DNA of 64,000 nt from Actinoplanes sp. SE50/110 (GCF_900119315.1 NZ_LT827010.1:5427001-5491000); one strand, 5' to 3'. Shown: positions 32,517 through 41,774, counted from the first letter of the stretch. Made by a program: numbers and translations. The notes: generated by a model not told the origin, from the sequence alone.

Positions 32517-33008
32517 TCACTGATCCACCGTGAAGATCACCGAACGGCCGGCGTCGGCCGCCCGCCGGTAGAACTCCCGCGCGTCCTGCAGGTACTGCCA
32601 GGTGTACCGGAAGTCCTCGTCGTCGAGCACCCCCTGGTAGTCCTCCGGGTCGATCTCGTCGTACCGCTCCCGCAGCCAGCTCTCGTCCACCGCCGCCAGG
32701 GCCGCGGCGACCGCCGGCACCTGATCGGCCCGCACCCGCGCCACGATGTAGTCCGGCCCGTCGTGGTGCAGCCCGCCGCCCAGCACGGTCAGTGCCAGTA
32801 CCCCGCCATGCTTGCCGAACCGCAGCGTCCCGTCCCCCAGGCACCGGTGCAGGGCGTCCCAGGCCTTGTCCGCCTCGCACAGGAAATCCCAGTCCCAGGC
32901 CGCCTCCAGGTCGGTGACCAGCGCCCGCACCTCCGCGTCGCCGGGAGCCTCGACGAGCTCCCGATCCTGCGACCCGGTCAGTGCGAACCACACCCCGCGA
33001 CATGCCAT
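32517..33008 (-). CDS. DUF1877 (YfbM-like) family protein
   Basis: 163 residues. MACRGVWFALTGSQDREL, LCEADKAWDALHRCLGDG and ALTVLGGGLHHDGPDYIVAR match the YfbM/DUF1877 pattern of small cytoplasmic proteins. The C-terminus WQYLQDAREFYRRAADAGRSVIF also fits. Biochemical role unknown. It lies between the pectate lyase promoter and the receptor kinase gene, same strand as both, with 27 bp separating it from the kinase 3' end. Confidence 0.8.
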   Translation of the reverse strand: MACRGVWFALTGSQDRELVEAPGDAEVRALVTDLEAAWDWDFLCEADKAWDALHRCLGDGTLRFGKHGGVLALTVLGGGLHHDGPDYIVARVRADQVPAVAAALAAVDESWLRERYDEIDPEDYQGVLDDEDFRYTWQYLQDAREFYRRAADAGRSVIFTVDQ

Positions 33009-33035
33009 GCCGATGATCTTAAATAGGCACCCGCA

Positions 33036-34404
33036 TCACGCCCGGAACGCGGCCCCCACCGACGACCCGGTCTTCGGCTGCGCCATGCAGTGCAGCAGCC
33101 ACCCGGTGCCCGACTGCACCGGCCAGGCGTCGCGCCGCCAGCCCCGGGTCCTGCCCGGGTCGATGCTGTGCGCCGCCAGTTCCGCCGCCGAGCAGGCCTT
33201 CGCCACGTCGGCCTGCTCGATCAACGGCGCGTCCGCGCTCATCACCGGTGGCCCGGCCGGCAGCCGGAGCACCGCGAACGTCTCCCACACGTGGGTGCCC
33301 GGGCAATACGCCACCGCCGGCGGCAACGCCTGGGCCCCGATCTGCGTCAGCCCGCTCCAGCACATCGGCTGGGCCGGGCAGATCCCGGCGCCGCAGGCCG
33401 CGAAGCCGTCCGGCAGGGCGCCGGCGGCCGGCTCGGCAGCCGCCGGCTCCGGTTTCCCGTGCCCACCGCGGGGCAGGAACGCGGCCCCGAGCGCGACGAC
33501 GACCACGACCGCCACGGCCGCCGCGACGAGGGCACGGTTCGACAACCGCCGGCTGGCGGTACGCGGGTCAGCGGCCGCCGTGTCCACCTGCCGGGCCGCC
33601 TCGGCCATCGACAGCGCCGACGGGAAGCGACGTTCCGGGTCGGTCTGCAGCGCGCGCTCGACCAGGGCGAGTACCGGCCCCGGCACGCCCGCCCCCAATC
33701 GTCCGGGGCTCGTGCCGGACGCGTTGCAGTGCCACCGCGTACGGGTTGTCGCCGGCGAACGGTTTCTCCCCGGCGAGGCACTCGTAGGCGACCAGGCCCA
33801 GTGAGTACACGTCACTGCGCCGGTCGGACGGCTGCCCGAGCACCTGCTCCGGCGACAGGTAGCTGGGCGTGCCGAGCACCGCCCCGGTCGCGGTCAGCCC
33901 GGCGGCGCCGGCATGCCGGGCGATCCCGAAGTCGGTGATCAGCACTTCGCCGTCGCGGCGCAGCATGATGTTGGCCGGCTTGATGTCGCGGTGCAGGATG
34001 TCCTGGTCGTGCACGGCCTGCAGGCCCTCGGCGGCCCGGGTGACGATCCGCATCGTCTCCGCCGGGCTGAGCCGCCCCTCGCGGGCCAGCCGCTGGGCCA
34101 GCGATTCGCCGTCGACGTACTCCATCACCAGGAAGGTCAGCCCGTGCGCCTGCCGCACGTCGTGGACGGTCGCCACGGCCGGGTGGTTGACCCTGGCCAT
34201 GGCCATCGCCTCGGCGGCGAAACGACGTACGAAATCCGGGTCTTGAGCTGCCGAAGGCAGCATCATCTTGATCGCGACGAGCCGGTTCAGGGACTCGTCC
34301 AGGGCGCGCCACACCTCGCCCATCCCGCCGGCGCCGAGCCGGTCCTGCAGGCGGTACCGATCGCCCAGTCGCATGCCGGCCCGGGGGCCGAAATCAGATT
34401 GCAC
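33036..34404 (-). pseudogene. Receptor-type Ser/Thr protein kinase (PknB-like), frameshifted
   Basis: The N-terminal frame holds a complete kinase core: YRLQDRLGAGGMGEVWRA (Gly loop), VAIKMMLP (Lys), ILHRDIKPANIML (catalytic HRD), LITDFGIARH (DFG), GTPSYLSPEQV and SDVYSLGLVAYECL. Just after VRHEPR, near 33697-33706, the sense moves to the next frame (GAGVPGPVLALVERALQTDP). That frame continues with the kinase C-lobe, a membrane helix (ALVAAAVAVVVVVALGAAFL) and a cysteine-rich outer domain with at least six Cys. One extra base explains the break. Motifs are otherwise perfect, so either recent inactivation or a base error; if intact, about 456 residues. Confidence 0.8.
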
Positions 34405-34454
34405 GCGCGCATCGTAGGGGCTGGTCCCGGTCCGTCCGTCACCCTACCGGCGTG

Positions 34455-35846
34455 TCATCGCGGAAACGCCCTGGCCAATCGACGGACGGCCGCGTCCATC
34501 AGGTCCGGTGGGGCCGCGGCGTAGGTGAGCCGAAGGTGCGGCGCGGGCGCCTCGGCCGGGAACCAGGGGCGGCCGGGGAACACGACGACGCCCTCGGCGG
34601 CGGCCGCGGCAGTGACCGCGACGTCGTCGCAGCCGTCCGGCAGACGAACCCACAGGTGCAGGCCACCGCGCGGCAGCACGGCCGGCGCCAGCTCGGGCAG
34701 GTGCCGCTCCAGGGCGCGCACCAGCGCCGCCCGCCGGCTTTCCAGATCCGATCGGAGCGTACGGAGGTGGCGCACCCACCCCGGGCCGGTGACGAAGTCC
34801 AGTGCCGCCTGCTGCACCGGGCCCGCCACGAAGAAGTCGTCGAGCAGCCGGGCCGCCCGCAGCCGGGCGCCGGCCGGCCCGCGCGCCCCGATCGCCGCGA
34901 TCCGCAGCCCCGGCGCCGCCGACTTGGTCAGCGACCGCAGGTAGACCACGTGCCCGTCCGGGTCGGCGGCGGCCAGCGGCGCCGGCGGGTCCCCGTCGAT
35001 CGTCAGGTCCCGCGCGTAGTCGTCCTCGATCAGGAACGCCCCGGCGTCCCGGACCGCGTCCATCACCGCGGCCCGCCGGTCCCCGCCGAGCGTGGCCCCG
35101 GTCGGGTTCGCATACAGCGGCTGGCAGTAGAAGAGCCGGGCGCCGGTGCGGGCGAACGCCGCGGCGAGCTGGCCGGGCTGCACCCCGTCGGCGTCGGCCG
35201 GGACCGGCACCACCCGCAGCCCGCCGGCCCGGGCCGCCGCGAGCGCCCCGAGGTAGGTGGGTGACTCGACCAGCAGCGTGTCCCCGGGCGCGGCCAGTGC
35301 CCGCAACGCCGACGACAGGGCGGCCTGGCCGCCCGGGCAGATCACCAGGTCGCGGGCGCGCAGTCCGGTGCCGAGCCGGCGGGCGAACCAGTCGCGCAGA
35401 TCCTCGCGGCCCTCGGCCGGCCCGCGCTGCCAGGCGGCCGGCTGGCGGGCGGCCCGGGCCAGGGCGGCGCCCAGCGCGGCGACCGGCTGCAGCTCGGCCT
35501 CCAGGTAGCCGCCGGTGAGCGGGATCGCGCCGGCCGGCGGCAGGGACAGTAACGCCCGCATGTCGTCCTCACCGGCGCGGGCCGGGCCGAGTGCCACCGT
35601 CTGCCAGGACAGGTCGGGCGGGTGCGGCGCGCGGGGCCGCTCGGCCACGAACGTGCCCCGTCCCGGCCGGGTCTCGAGCACGCCCTGACCGGTCAGGACC
35701 CGGATCGCCTCGGCCACGGTGACCGGGGAGGCGCCGTGCCGGGCGGTCAGCTCGCGCACCGACGGCAGCCGCGTCCCGGGCGCGGCGGCCGCCGCCCGAT
35801 CCCGAAGATCTTGGATAACGCGGGTCGCTGCGTTACCGTCATTCAT
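34455..35846 (-). CDS. MocR-type regulator: GntR HTH fused to PLP aminotransferase domain
   Basis: 463 residues from the ATG at 35846; the frame is open upstream. Residues 5-75 are a GntR winged HTH (TRLPSVRELTARHGASPVTV, VLETRPGRGTFVAER). The rest is fold-type-I aminotransferase: ICPGGQAALSSALRAL, LLVESPTYLGAL, LFYCQPLYANPTGATL, FLIEDDYARDL and VVYLRSLTKSAAPGLRIA, where the Lys would bind PLP. MocR proteins sense amino acids or PLP derivatives. The start codon overlaps that of the divergent EamA gene, and a 12-bp palindrome lies 11 bp away, so it probably controls that transporter and itself. Confidence 0.9.
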   Translation of the reverse strand: MNDGNAATRVIQDLRDRAAAAAPGTRLPSVRELTARHGASPVTVAEAIRVLTGQGVLETRPGRGTFVAERPRAPHPPDLSWQTVALGPARAGEDDMRALLSLPPAGAIPLTGGYLEAELQPVAALGAALARAARQPAAWQRGPAEGREDLRDWFARRLGTGLRARDLVICPGGQAALSSALRALAAPGDTLLVESPTYLGALAAARAGGLRVVPVPADADGVQPGQLAAAFARTGARLFYCQPLYANPTGATLGGDRRAAVMDAVRDAGAFLIEDDYARDLTIDGDPPAPLAAADPDGHVVYLRSLTKSAAPGLRIAAIGARGPAGARLRAARLLDDFFVAGPVQQAALDFVTGPGWVRHLRTLRSDLESRRAALVRALERHLPELAPAVLPRGGLHLWVRLPDGCDDVAVTAAAAAEGVVVFPGRPWFPAEAPAPHLRLTYAAAPPDLMDAAVRRLARAFPR

Positions 35847-35885
35847 GAGAGAAGAGAGTAGCGCTACTGCCCGCGGCACGGTAAC
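35832..35885. promoter_or_regulatory. Nested inverted repeats over the MocR/EamA divergent starts
   Basis: AGTAGCGCTACT (35857-35868) is a perfect 12-bp palindrome. GTTACCGT (35832-35839) and ACGGTAAC (35878-35885) are perfect inverted arms around it. Both lie inside the first codons of one or other gene, consistent with MocR binding directly over the two start sites. Confidence 0.6.
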
Positions 35886-36822
35886 AGCCGGGTATGCCCT
35901 CGGGGCACTGGGCGTGCTGGCGTTCAGCATGTCGCTGCCGTCCACCCGACTCGCCGTGCACGACCTGGACCCGTGGTTCGTCGCGTTCGGCCGCGCGGTC
36001 GGCGCCGCCGCACTGGCCGTCGCCTACCTGACGGTCACCCGGGCGCCCCGACCCACCCCGGCCCAGTGGCGGCGGCTGCCGGTCGTCGCGCTCGGCGTCG
36101 TCGTCGGCTTCCCGCTGTTCACCTCACTGGCCCTGACCAGCCAGACCTCGGCCCACGGCGCGGTGGTGGTCACCGTGCTCCCGGCACTCACCGCGATCTT
36201 CGCGGCGCTGCGCGCCCAGGAACGTCCACCCCTGGTGTTCTGGCTGGCCAGCGGTGGCGGCCTCATCGCCGTCCTCGGCTTCCTGGCCACCACCGGCACG
36301 GTGCACGGCGCGCTCACCCCGGCCGACCTGTACCTGCTGGCCGCGGTCGTGCTGTGCGGGCTCGGCTATGCCGAAGGCGGTGCACTCGCCCGCGACCTCG
36401 GCGGTGCCCGCACCATCTGCTGGGCGCTGCTGATCGCGCTGCCGGCCACCCTGCCGATCACCGTGGTCACCGCTCTGCGGCACCCGCCGCACACCGGCCC
36501 GGCCGGCTGGGTCGCCTTCGGCTACCTCACCGTGGTGTCGATGTTCCTCGGCTTCTTCGCCTGGTACGCGGGCCTGGCCCGGGGCGGCATCGCCACGGTC
36601 GGGCAGATCCAGCTCGCCCAGCCGGTGCTGACCCTGATCTGGTCGGCGCTGCTGCTGGGCGAGCCGGTGACCGCCACCTCGATCGGGGCGGCCGTGATCG
36701 TGCTGGGCTGCGTGGTCGCCACCCAGCGGACCCGTCACGGTTTCCGGGTGAGCTTCCACCACAGCGAGGGGTCACTCGTCGCCGCGTCGGCCCGGAGATC
36801 GACGCGTACGCCCGAAGCCTGA
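35845..36822 (+). CDS. EamA / DMT-superfamily transporter
   Basis: 325 residues. ATG at 35845 is the only start that keeps the first helix (GYALGALGVLAFSMSLPSTR) complete. Ten hydrophobic segments form two EamA repeats; the second ends GQIQLAQPVLTLIWSALLLGEPVT, the typical EamA signature. It probably exports an amino acid or metabolite sensed by the divergent MocR regulator. No ribosome site precedes the ATG, so it may be read from a leaderless transcript. Its last 88 bp overlap the convergent carboxypeptidase gene. Confidence 0.87.
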   Translation: MREESSATARGTVTAGYALGALGVLAFSMSLPSTRLAVHDLDPWFVAFGRAVGAAALAVAYLTVTRAPRPTPAQWRRLPVVALGVVVGFPLFTSLALTSQTSAHGAVVVTVLPALTAIFAALRAQERPPLVFWLASGGGLIAVLGFLATTGTVHGALTPADLYLLAAVVLCGLGYAEGGALARDLGGARTICWALLIALPATLPITVVTALRHPPHTGPAGWVAFGYLTVVSMFLGFFAWYAGLARGGIATVGQIQLAQPVLTLIWSALLLGEPVTATSIGAAVIVLGCVVATQRTRHGFRVSFHHSEGSLVAASARRSTRTPEA

Positions 36823-39113
36823 ACCTGGCCCACCGGCTGCCCGGCAGTGACCCGCGGCCCCGGTTTCGTGACCGTGGTCCGCACCGGAATCGCGAGGCCG
36901 GGCCAGCCCAGCACCTTGAGCGGGCCGGCCGGCGTCACCGTCGCCTCGGCACCCCAGGCGGTCGTCACCTTGCCGACCGCCTGCGCCGCGAGCAGCTGAT
37001 ACTCCTTGACCGTCCGACGCACCTGGGCGAGCAGCTTGCGGACCACCCGGTTGACCGCCGCGAGCTGCTCCGGCGTGTTCGCCCCCGGCTGGTTGAAGAC
37101 CGCGCCGACCACCACCAGCGTCCGCGATCCGACCGGCAGCCGCGCCGCGAACACCAGGTTCCCACCGGCCTGATCCGTCGACCCGGTCTTGATCCCGAAA
37201 ACGCCGTCCACCCCGAGCAGCGCGTTGTAATTCTGGATCGTTCCCACCACCGGAATCTGCGCGCTGCGCAACTCCACGATCTGGGCGAACACATCGAACT
37301 TCAACACTGCCTGCGCCAGCTTCACCTGATCGGCCGCGGTGCTGGTCGTGGTGGGCAGGAACCCGCTCGGATCCGTGTAATCGGTATCGGACATCCCGAG
37401 GTCCTTGGCGGCGTCGTTCATCCTCTCCAGGAAGCCGTTCACGGTCCCGCCGTCCCAGACCGCGAGCTGATGCGCGATGTTGTTCGCCGACGGCAGCATC
37501 AGCGCCTCAAGGGCGTCCCGCTCACTCAGTTTCTCCCCGGCCACCACCTTGACCAGCGATTGGCCCCCCGGGATCCGGGCGTTGTAGTCCGCCACGTCAG
37601 CAGCGGTTACGGTCAGCGCCGGCCCCTCGTCGGTGCCGTCCAGCGGATGGTCCTTGAGGATGACATAAGCGGTCATCACCTTGGCGACGCTGCCGATCGG
37701 CTCGGCCTTCTGCCCGCCCGAGCCACCGATCCGGCCCAACCCCTGCACCATCAGCTCGGCCGATCCCTGCGCCGGCCACGGAAACTTCGGGAGCGTCCCG
37801 GGCACCTTGATCGTCTCGGCGATCCGGGTGGTCAGGGTGGCGTCCGGCAGGGCGCGGGTGAGCTGCACGGCGGCACCGGAACCGGCCAGCGCGATCAGCA
37901 GGAAGACCGCGATGAGCAGGGCGGCTGGACGCCGCTTCCGCCGGCCCTTTCCTTGCGGTACGTCGTTGTCGGACCGCCCATTTGCCGGTACGCGGTTGTC
38001 GGACCGCCCATTTGCCGGTACGCCGTGAAGGCCCCCGCCCGCGCCTAGGCCCGCTCGGTTCCGGTCCTGGCTCCCGCCTTGACCTGCGCCTTGACCTGCG
38101 CCTTGACCTGCGCCTTGACCTGCGCCCGACTGGCTGCCGCCGCTCGCCCAGCCGGCGCTCGACTGCCCGCCGCCTTGACCGCCACCGTCCGACCGGCCGC
38201 CACCGCCGCCGCCGCCGCCCGTCCCGCCCGCGCCCGATGGGCCGCCGGCACCCGGCGGGGCGCCGGGCAGCGGCGCCCGCCCCGGCGGCGTCGGCTGGTG
38301 CGGCACGGAGGGCTGCTGCGGTACGGGCGGCTGATGGGTCACAGGTGCGCGAAATGTCGGAATACTCGGCGGAGCCGAGGACGCGGATGCCGCTGCATCG
38401 TATGGCGCGGTCCCGTCCCCCGGTGCCGGAACGGCGGCCCTCCCGGGAAACCCGGACGGCACCGAAGCCCGTCCGCCGCCGGAATGGGTAGCCGGCGGGC
38501 GGGCCGCGGCCGCGCGGCCGGGTGGCGTCGCCGGCCCGGGCCCGAACAACGGATTCGGCGCACCCTGCGGAGCCGGCCCCGGCACAGCCGCCCGTCCCGG
38601 CCCTTGCGCCGACCCGGATCCCTGGGCCGGCGCGAACCCCGGCCCCTGCGGCGGCCCTGACCGGTGCGCCTCGCCCGACACCCGTCCCTGCGCCTCGCCC
38701 GACACCCGTCCCTGCGCCTCGCCGGGCGCCTGTCCTTGCGGAAAGGCCTGCCCCTGCGACGATCCCGGGGGCACGCGCCGCTGTGGAAGCGGCTGCCCCG
38801 GCGCCGACCCCGGCGAGAACGACTGCCCGGGGAACTGCTGCTGCTCGGGCGTATGCCGTTGCGGAAGCGGCTGCCCGTACGACTGCGCCTGCCCCGCAAA
38901 CCCCTGATGCCTCTGCGGAAGCGCCGGGCCGGCAGACTGCCCCGCCGCCGGCACCGCGGCCCGCCCCGGCGGCGACTGACCGGTGTGGACATCGTCGTCG
39001 GCCGGCCGTGGTCCGGGAACCCGCGCCGACCCGGCCACCGGGCGGCCGCCGCCCTCCGGCGGCACCGGCGTCTCCCTGCCGGTCCCGTCGTTCGGCTCCG
39101 CCCCGTGCGTCAT
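36735..39113 (-). CDS. D-alanyl-D-alanine carboxypeptidase (PBP, S11) with long disordered N-terminus
   Basis: 792 residues, ATG after GGGGG. Residues 1-380 are a Gln/Gly/Pro/Ala-rich low-complexity cytoplasmic region (ALPQRHQGFAGQAQ; GQGA repeats; VPANGRSDN repeats). A basic stretch and one membrane helix (ALLIAVFLLIALAGSGAAVQ) follow. The periplasmic-side enzyme holds SVAK (SxxK nucleophile), SAN (SxN) and KTGS (KTG triad) in the right order and spacing for peptidase family S11. It trims peptidoglycan stem peptides. The usual DacA homologue has about 400 residues, so the N-terminal half is the oddity. It overlaps the EamA gene tail-to-tail by 88 bp. Confidence 0.87.
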   Translation of the reverse strand: MTHGAEPNDGTGRETPVPPEGGGRPVAGSARVPGPRPADDDVHTGQSPPGRAAVPAAGQSAGPALPQRHQGFAGQAQSYGQPLPQRHTPEQQQFPGQSFSPGSAPGQPLPQRRVPPGSSQGQAFPQGQAPGEAQGRVSGEAQGRVSGEAHRSGPPQGPGFAPAQGSGSAQGPGRAAVPGPAPQGAPNPLFGPGPATPPGRAAAARPPATHSGGGRASVPSGFPGRAAVPAPGDGTAPYDAAASASSAPPSIPTFRAPVTHQPPVPQQPSVPHQPTPPGRAPLPGAPPGAGGPSGAGGTGGGGGGGGRSDGGGQGGGQSSAGWASGGSQSGAGQGAGQGAGQGAGQGGSQDRNRAGLGAGGGLHGVPANGRSDNRVPANGRSDNDVPQGKGRRKRRPAALLIAVFLLIALAGSGAAVQLTRALPDATLTTRIAETIKVPGTLPKFPWPAQGSAELMVQGLGRIGGSGGQKAEPIGSVAKVMTAYVILKDHPLDGTDEGPALTVTAADVADYNARIPGGQSLVKVVAGEKLSERDALEALMLPSANNIAHQLAVWDGGTVNGFLERMNDAAKDLGMSDTDYTDPSGFLPTTTSTAADQVKLAQAVLKFDVFAQIVELRSAQIPVVGTIQNYNALLGVDGVFGIKTGSTDQAGGNLVFAARLPVGSRTLVVVGAVFNQPGANTPEQLAAVNRVVRKLLAQVRRTVKEYQLLAAQAVGKVTTAWGAEATVTPAGPLKVLGWPGLAIPVRTTVTKPGPRVTAGQPVGQVQASGVRVDLRADAATSDPSLWWKLTRKP
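37957..38126. repeat. In-frame repeats in the carboxypeptidase N-terminal region
   Basis: A 30-bp unit encoding V-P-A-N-G-R-S-D-N is repeated at about 37957-38023. A 12-bp unit, GCCTTGACCTGC, is repeated four times at 38076-38123, encoding G-Q-G-A. Both periods are multiples of three. Confidence 0.85.
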
Positions 39114-39657
39114 CAGCTTGTCCCCCTTTTTCGGCCCCCGGCCATCCCGGACGCCGGAACCAGTATTCCCGGCCCGCCCAAATTCCGGACAGCCCCACCT
39201 CGACCAGGCGAAAGCATGGACAGCCCGATGCAGTCGGCGAAATCCCCCGCACTCAGCACGACCCGCCCCGGCACCCCGACCTTCCCGGAACGCAGCCCCC
39301 ACCGGCCATCGCGGTCAGCAACCGCTGCTTGTCGTGGTGAGACGACACCGTGACCGGGTCGGCGACCAGGTGCCCACCCGAGCCGAAGCGATCTCCACCG
39401 GGGACGAGCCGGTGGACGGTGAAAGCCCGACGGACGTCAGGTCGGCACTGTCGAGGCGGCGGGCCCGTACACCATCGCCATTGATCTGCAAGAGAGGCAC
39501 ATCATCGATGTCGGATGTCGGATAGTCGTAATCGGCGGCCACCGCCGAGGCGTTCAGCGGCAGGGCGCTCGCCAAGACCCGGCCGGCATGATCACGGTGG
39601 TAGTGGACCGGCGGTGGCGCCGCCCCCAGCAACCTGGGAGCAGGCCGCCAGCGTCCA
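39114..39657. other. 544-bp gap with a possible gene remnant
   Basis: No convincing gene. A leftward frame at 39315-39632 reads PPVHYHRDHAGRVLASALPL and DDVPLLQINGDGVRARRLDS. Near 39375 the sense seems to move to another frame (HLVADPVTVSSHHDKQRLLT). The more even composition and the TAT/GAT-containing codons suggest a decayed fragment of unknown origin. Confidence 0.3.
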
Positions 39658-40242
39658 TCATCGCTGGCGGACGGTGAGGACGCCGGCGAGGTCGACGTCG
39701 GCGGACTGGCCGCCGAAGCCGCTCTCCGAGACGAGGCGGGCGCCGAAGACGGCGATCCAGAAGGTGCGCGCCTCGATGTCGAGCGGGCGGTCGGTGATCC
39801 AGTCGCGGCGGTGCAGGATGCGCCGCAGGTAGCCCTCGGCCTGGCGGAAGAGGACAGTCAAACTCTGCTGTGCCTGCACATGAAGTTCGGACCGCATCCG
39901 GCTGATCGCCATCGCCTGGACCGCGAGCGGCACGGTGGGCAGGGCCAGGGCCGTGCGGGCCAGGGCGATCCGGAACGAGGCCGGGGTGCGCTGGCGCATG
40001 CCGACCGGCTCCAGGCGCACCGCGTCGCGCAGGAGCAGGCGAAACGCGGCCTGGACGAAGAGCGCGTCCTTGGATCCGAAGTAGTAGGTGATCTGGTTCG
40101 GGTGGGCTTTGGCGGCCGTGGCGATCTCCGCGACGCTCACCGCGGCCAGGTCGCCGCGGCCGGCGAACAGCTCCGCGGCGCTCTCCAGGATCGCCGTGCG
40201 GGTCTGCCGTCCGCGGGCTCGGACCGGTTCTGCGGTGGACAC
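39658..40242 (-). CDS. TetR-family transcriptional regulator
   Basis: 194 residues from the GTG at 40242; the open frame extends upstream through the operator. The HTH is TRTAILESAAELFAGRGDLA, VSVAEIATAAKAHPNQITYYFGSKDALF, with the canonical TYYFGSK recognition end. The ligand domain is helical and ends with SESGFGGQSADVDLAGVL. It diverges from the ketosynthase gene, and a perfect operator overlaps the region just upstream of its own start, so autoregulation and control of the ketosynthase are likely. Confidence 0.88.
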   Translation of the reverse strand: MSTAEPVRARGRQTRTAILESAAELFAGRGDLAAVSVAEIATAAKAHPNQITYYFGSKDALFVQAAFRLLLRDAVRLEPVGMRQRTPASFRIALARTALALPTVPLAVQAMAISRMRSELHVQAQQSLTVLFRQAEGYLRRILHRRDWITDRPLDIEARTFWIAVFGARLVSESGFGGQSADVDLAGVLTVRQR

Positions 40243-40249
40243 ACCAAAT

Positions 40250-40264
40250 TTGTATGCGATACAA
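40250..40264. promoter_or_regulatory. TetR-type operator TTGTAT-GCG-ATACAA
   Basis: Perfect 6-3-6 inverted repeat, 8 bp from the TetR start and 40 bp from the ketosynthase start. It is AT-rich in GC-rich surroundings and may include the TetR promoter. Confidence 0.7.
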
Positions 40265-40303
40265 CTATGGAAGGCAAGTCGCCGCAGCGGATAGGGGAAG
40301 CCG

Positions 40304-41539
40304 ATGAGTGACATCGACGTCGTGATCACCGGATGGGGGGCCACCACGCCGCTGGGCGGGGACGTGGACACCCTCTGGGAGGGCATGTTGGCGGGCCGCT
40401 CCGGCGCGCGCCGCATCGACGACCGGGTGCAGAACTATCGGCATTGGGCCGATCTGCCCACCCTGATCGGCGCCCCGATGGCCGTCGACCCGGCCGGGGT
40501 GCTGCCCCGCGTCCAGGCCCGCCGGCTGGACCGGTGCGAGCAGGCCGCGCTGGTCGCCGCCAACGAGGCGTGGCAGCACGCCGGCGCGCCCGAGGTCGAG
40601 GGCGAGCGGCTGGCCGCGGTGATCGGCAGCGGCATCGGCGGCGTCGGCACCATCCTCGGCCAGGACGACCTGATCGAGGAGAAGGGCCCGTCCAAGGTTT
40701 CCCCCTTGGTCGTCCCGATGATGATGCCGAACGGTCCGGCCGGCTGGGTGAGCATCGAGTTCGGGGCGAAAGCCGGGGCGTACGCGACGGTTTCCGCCTG
40801 CGCGTCCGGCGCCGAAGCCCTGGCCCTGGGCGCCCGGCTGATCCGCGCCGGCGAGGCCGACGTGGTCATCGCCGGCGGTGCCGAGGCGTGCATCGCGCCA
40901 CTGACGATCGCCGGGTTCGCCCAGGCCCGCACCCTGTCCCGGCGCAACGACGACCCGGAGCGCGCGTCCCGCCCGTTCGACACCGACCGGGACGGCTTCG
41001 TGCTCGGCGAGGGCGCCGGCGTGCTGATCCTGGAGCGGGCCGACTTCGCGGCCGCCCGCGGCGCCACCGTCCTGGGGCGCCTCGCCGGCTACGGCGTCAC
41101 CTCGGACGCCCACCACATCACCGGTCCCGACCCGACCGGCAGCGGTCAGATCCGCGCCATCCGCAACGCGCTGCGCACCGCCGACCTCACCCCGGCCGAC
41201 ATCGACCACGTCAACTGCCATGCCACCTCGACGGTGGTCGGTGACGTCGGCGAGGCCACGGCGATCCAGGCCGCGCTCACCGACGACGTGGTCCTCACCG
41301 CCCCCAAGTCCGCCTTCGGCCACCTGGTCGGCGCGGCCGGCGCCGTCGAGAGCATCATCACCCTGCTCTCGATCCGGGACGGCGTCATCCCCGCCACCCT
41401 GAACCTGGAGAACAAGTCGCCCGAGGTGAAGCTGGACGTGGTCGCCGGCGAGCCGCGCCGGACCGACCTGCGGGCCGCCATCTGCAACTCCTTCGGCTTC
41501 GGCGGTCAGAACGTGTCGGTCCTCTTCACCGCGGTCTGA
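40304..41539 (+). CDS. Beta-ketoacyl-ACP synthase II (FabF-like)
   Basis: 411 residues, ATG with GGGGAAG upstream. Cys in TVSACASGAEAL, His in HVNCHATSTVVGD and Lys-His in KSAFGHLVGAAGAVE form the C-H-H triad. VITGWGATTPLGGDVDTLW is the typical N-terminus and NSFGFGGQNVSVLF the C-terminus. It condenses malonyl-ACP with acyl-ACP. No acyl-carrier-protein or other fatty-acid genes adjoin it; with the divergent TetR it looks like an inducible, stand-alone synthase for fatty-acid adjustment or a specialised product. Confidence 0.92.
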   Translation: MSDIDVVITGWGATTPLGGDVDTLWEGMLAGRSGARRIDDRVQNYRHWADLPTLIGAPMAVDPAGVLPRVQARRLDRCEQAALVAANEAWQHAGAPEVEGERLAAVIGSGIGGVGTILGQDDLIEEKGPSKVSPLVVPMMMPNGPAGWVSIEFGAKAGAYATVSACASGAEALALGARLIRAGEADVVIAGGAEACIAPLTIAGFAQARTLSRRNDDPERASRPFDTDRDGFVLGEGAGVLILERADFAAARGATVLGRLAGYGVTSDAHHITGPDPTGSGQIRAIRNALRTADLTPADIDHVNCHATSTVVGDVGEATAIQAALTDDVVLTAPKSAFGHLVGAAGAVESIITLLSIRDGVIPATLNLENKSPEVKLDVVAGEPRRTDLRAAICNSFGFGGQNVSVLFTAV

Positions 41540-41774
41540 CACCACAGGCAGGGAGCACACCGCGGTCGCTCAGTCTCCGCCGGGGATCCGCGGGCCCGGC
41601 TTCTTCGCGTCGCCGGGGCTTTCGGGCCGGGCTTCCTTCCCCGGATGCGATTCCCGGCCGTCACGGTCCAGCTGACGGCCGGATCGCGGCGGCGTTCATA
41701 ATCGGTCGCCGCGCCCGAGCCACCCGTTTTGTGAACCGGCCGCTAAAACTGCGTGACAGACACCGCCTTACCCT

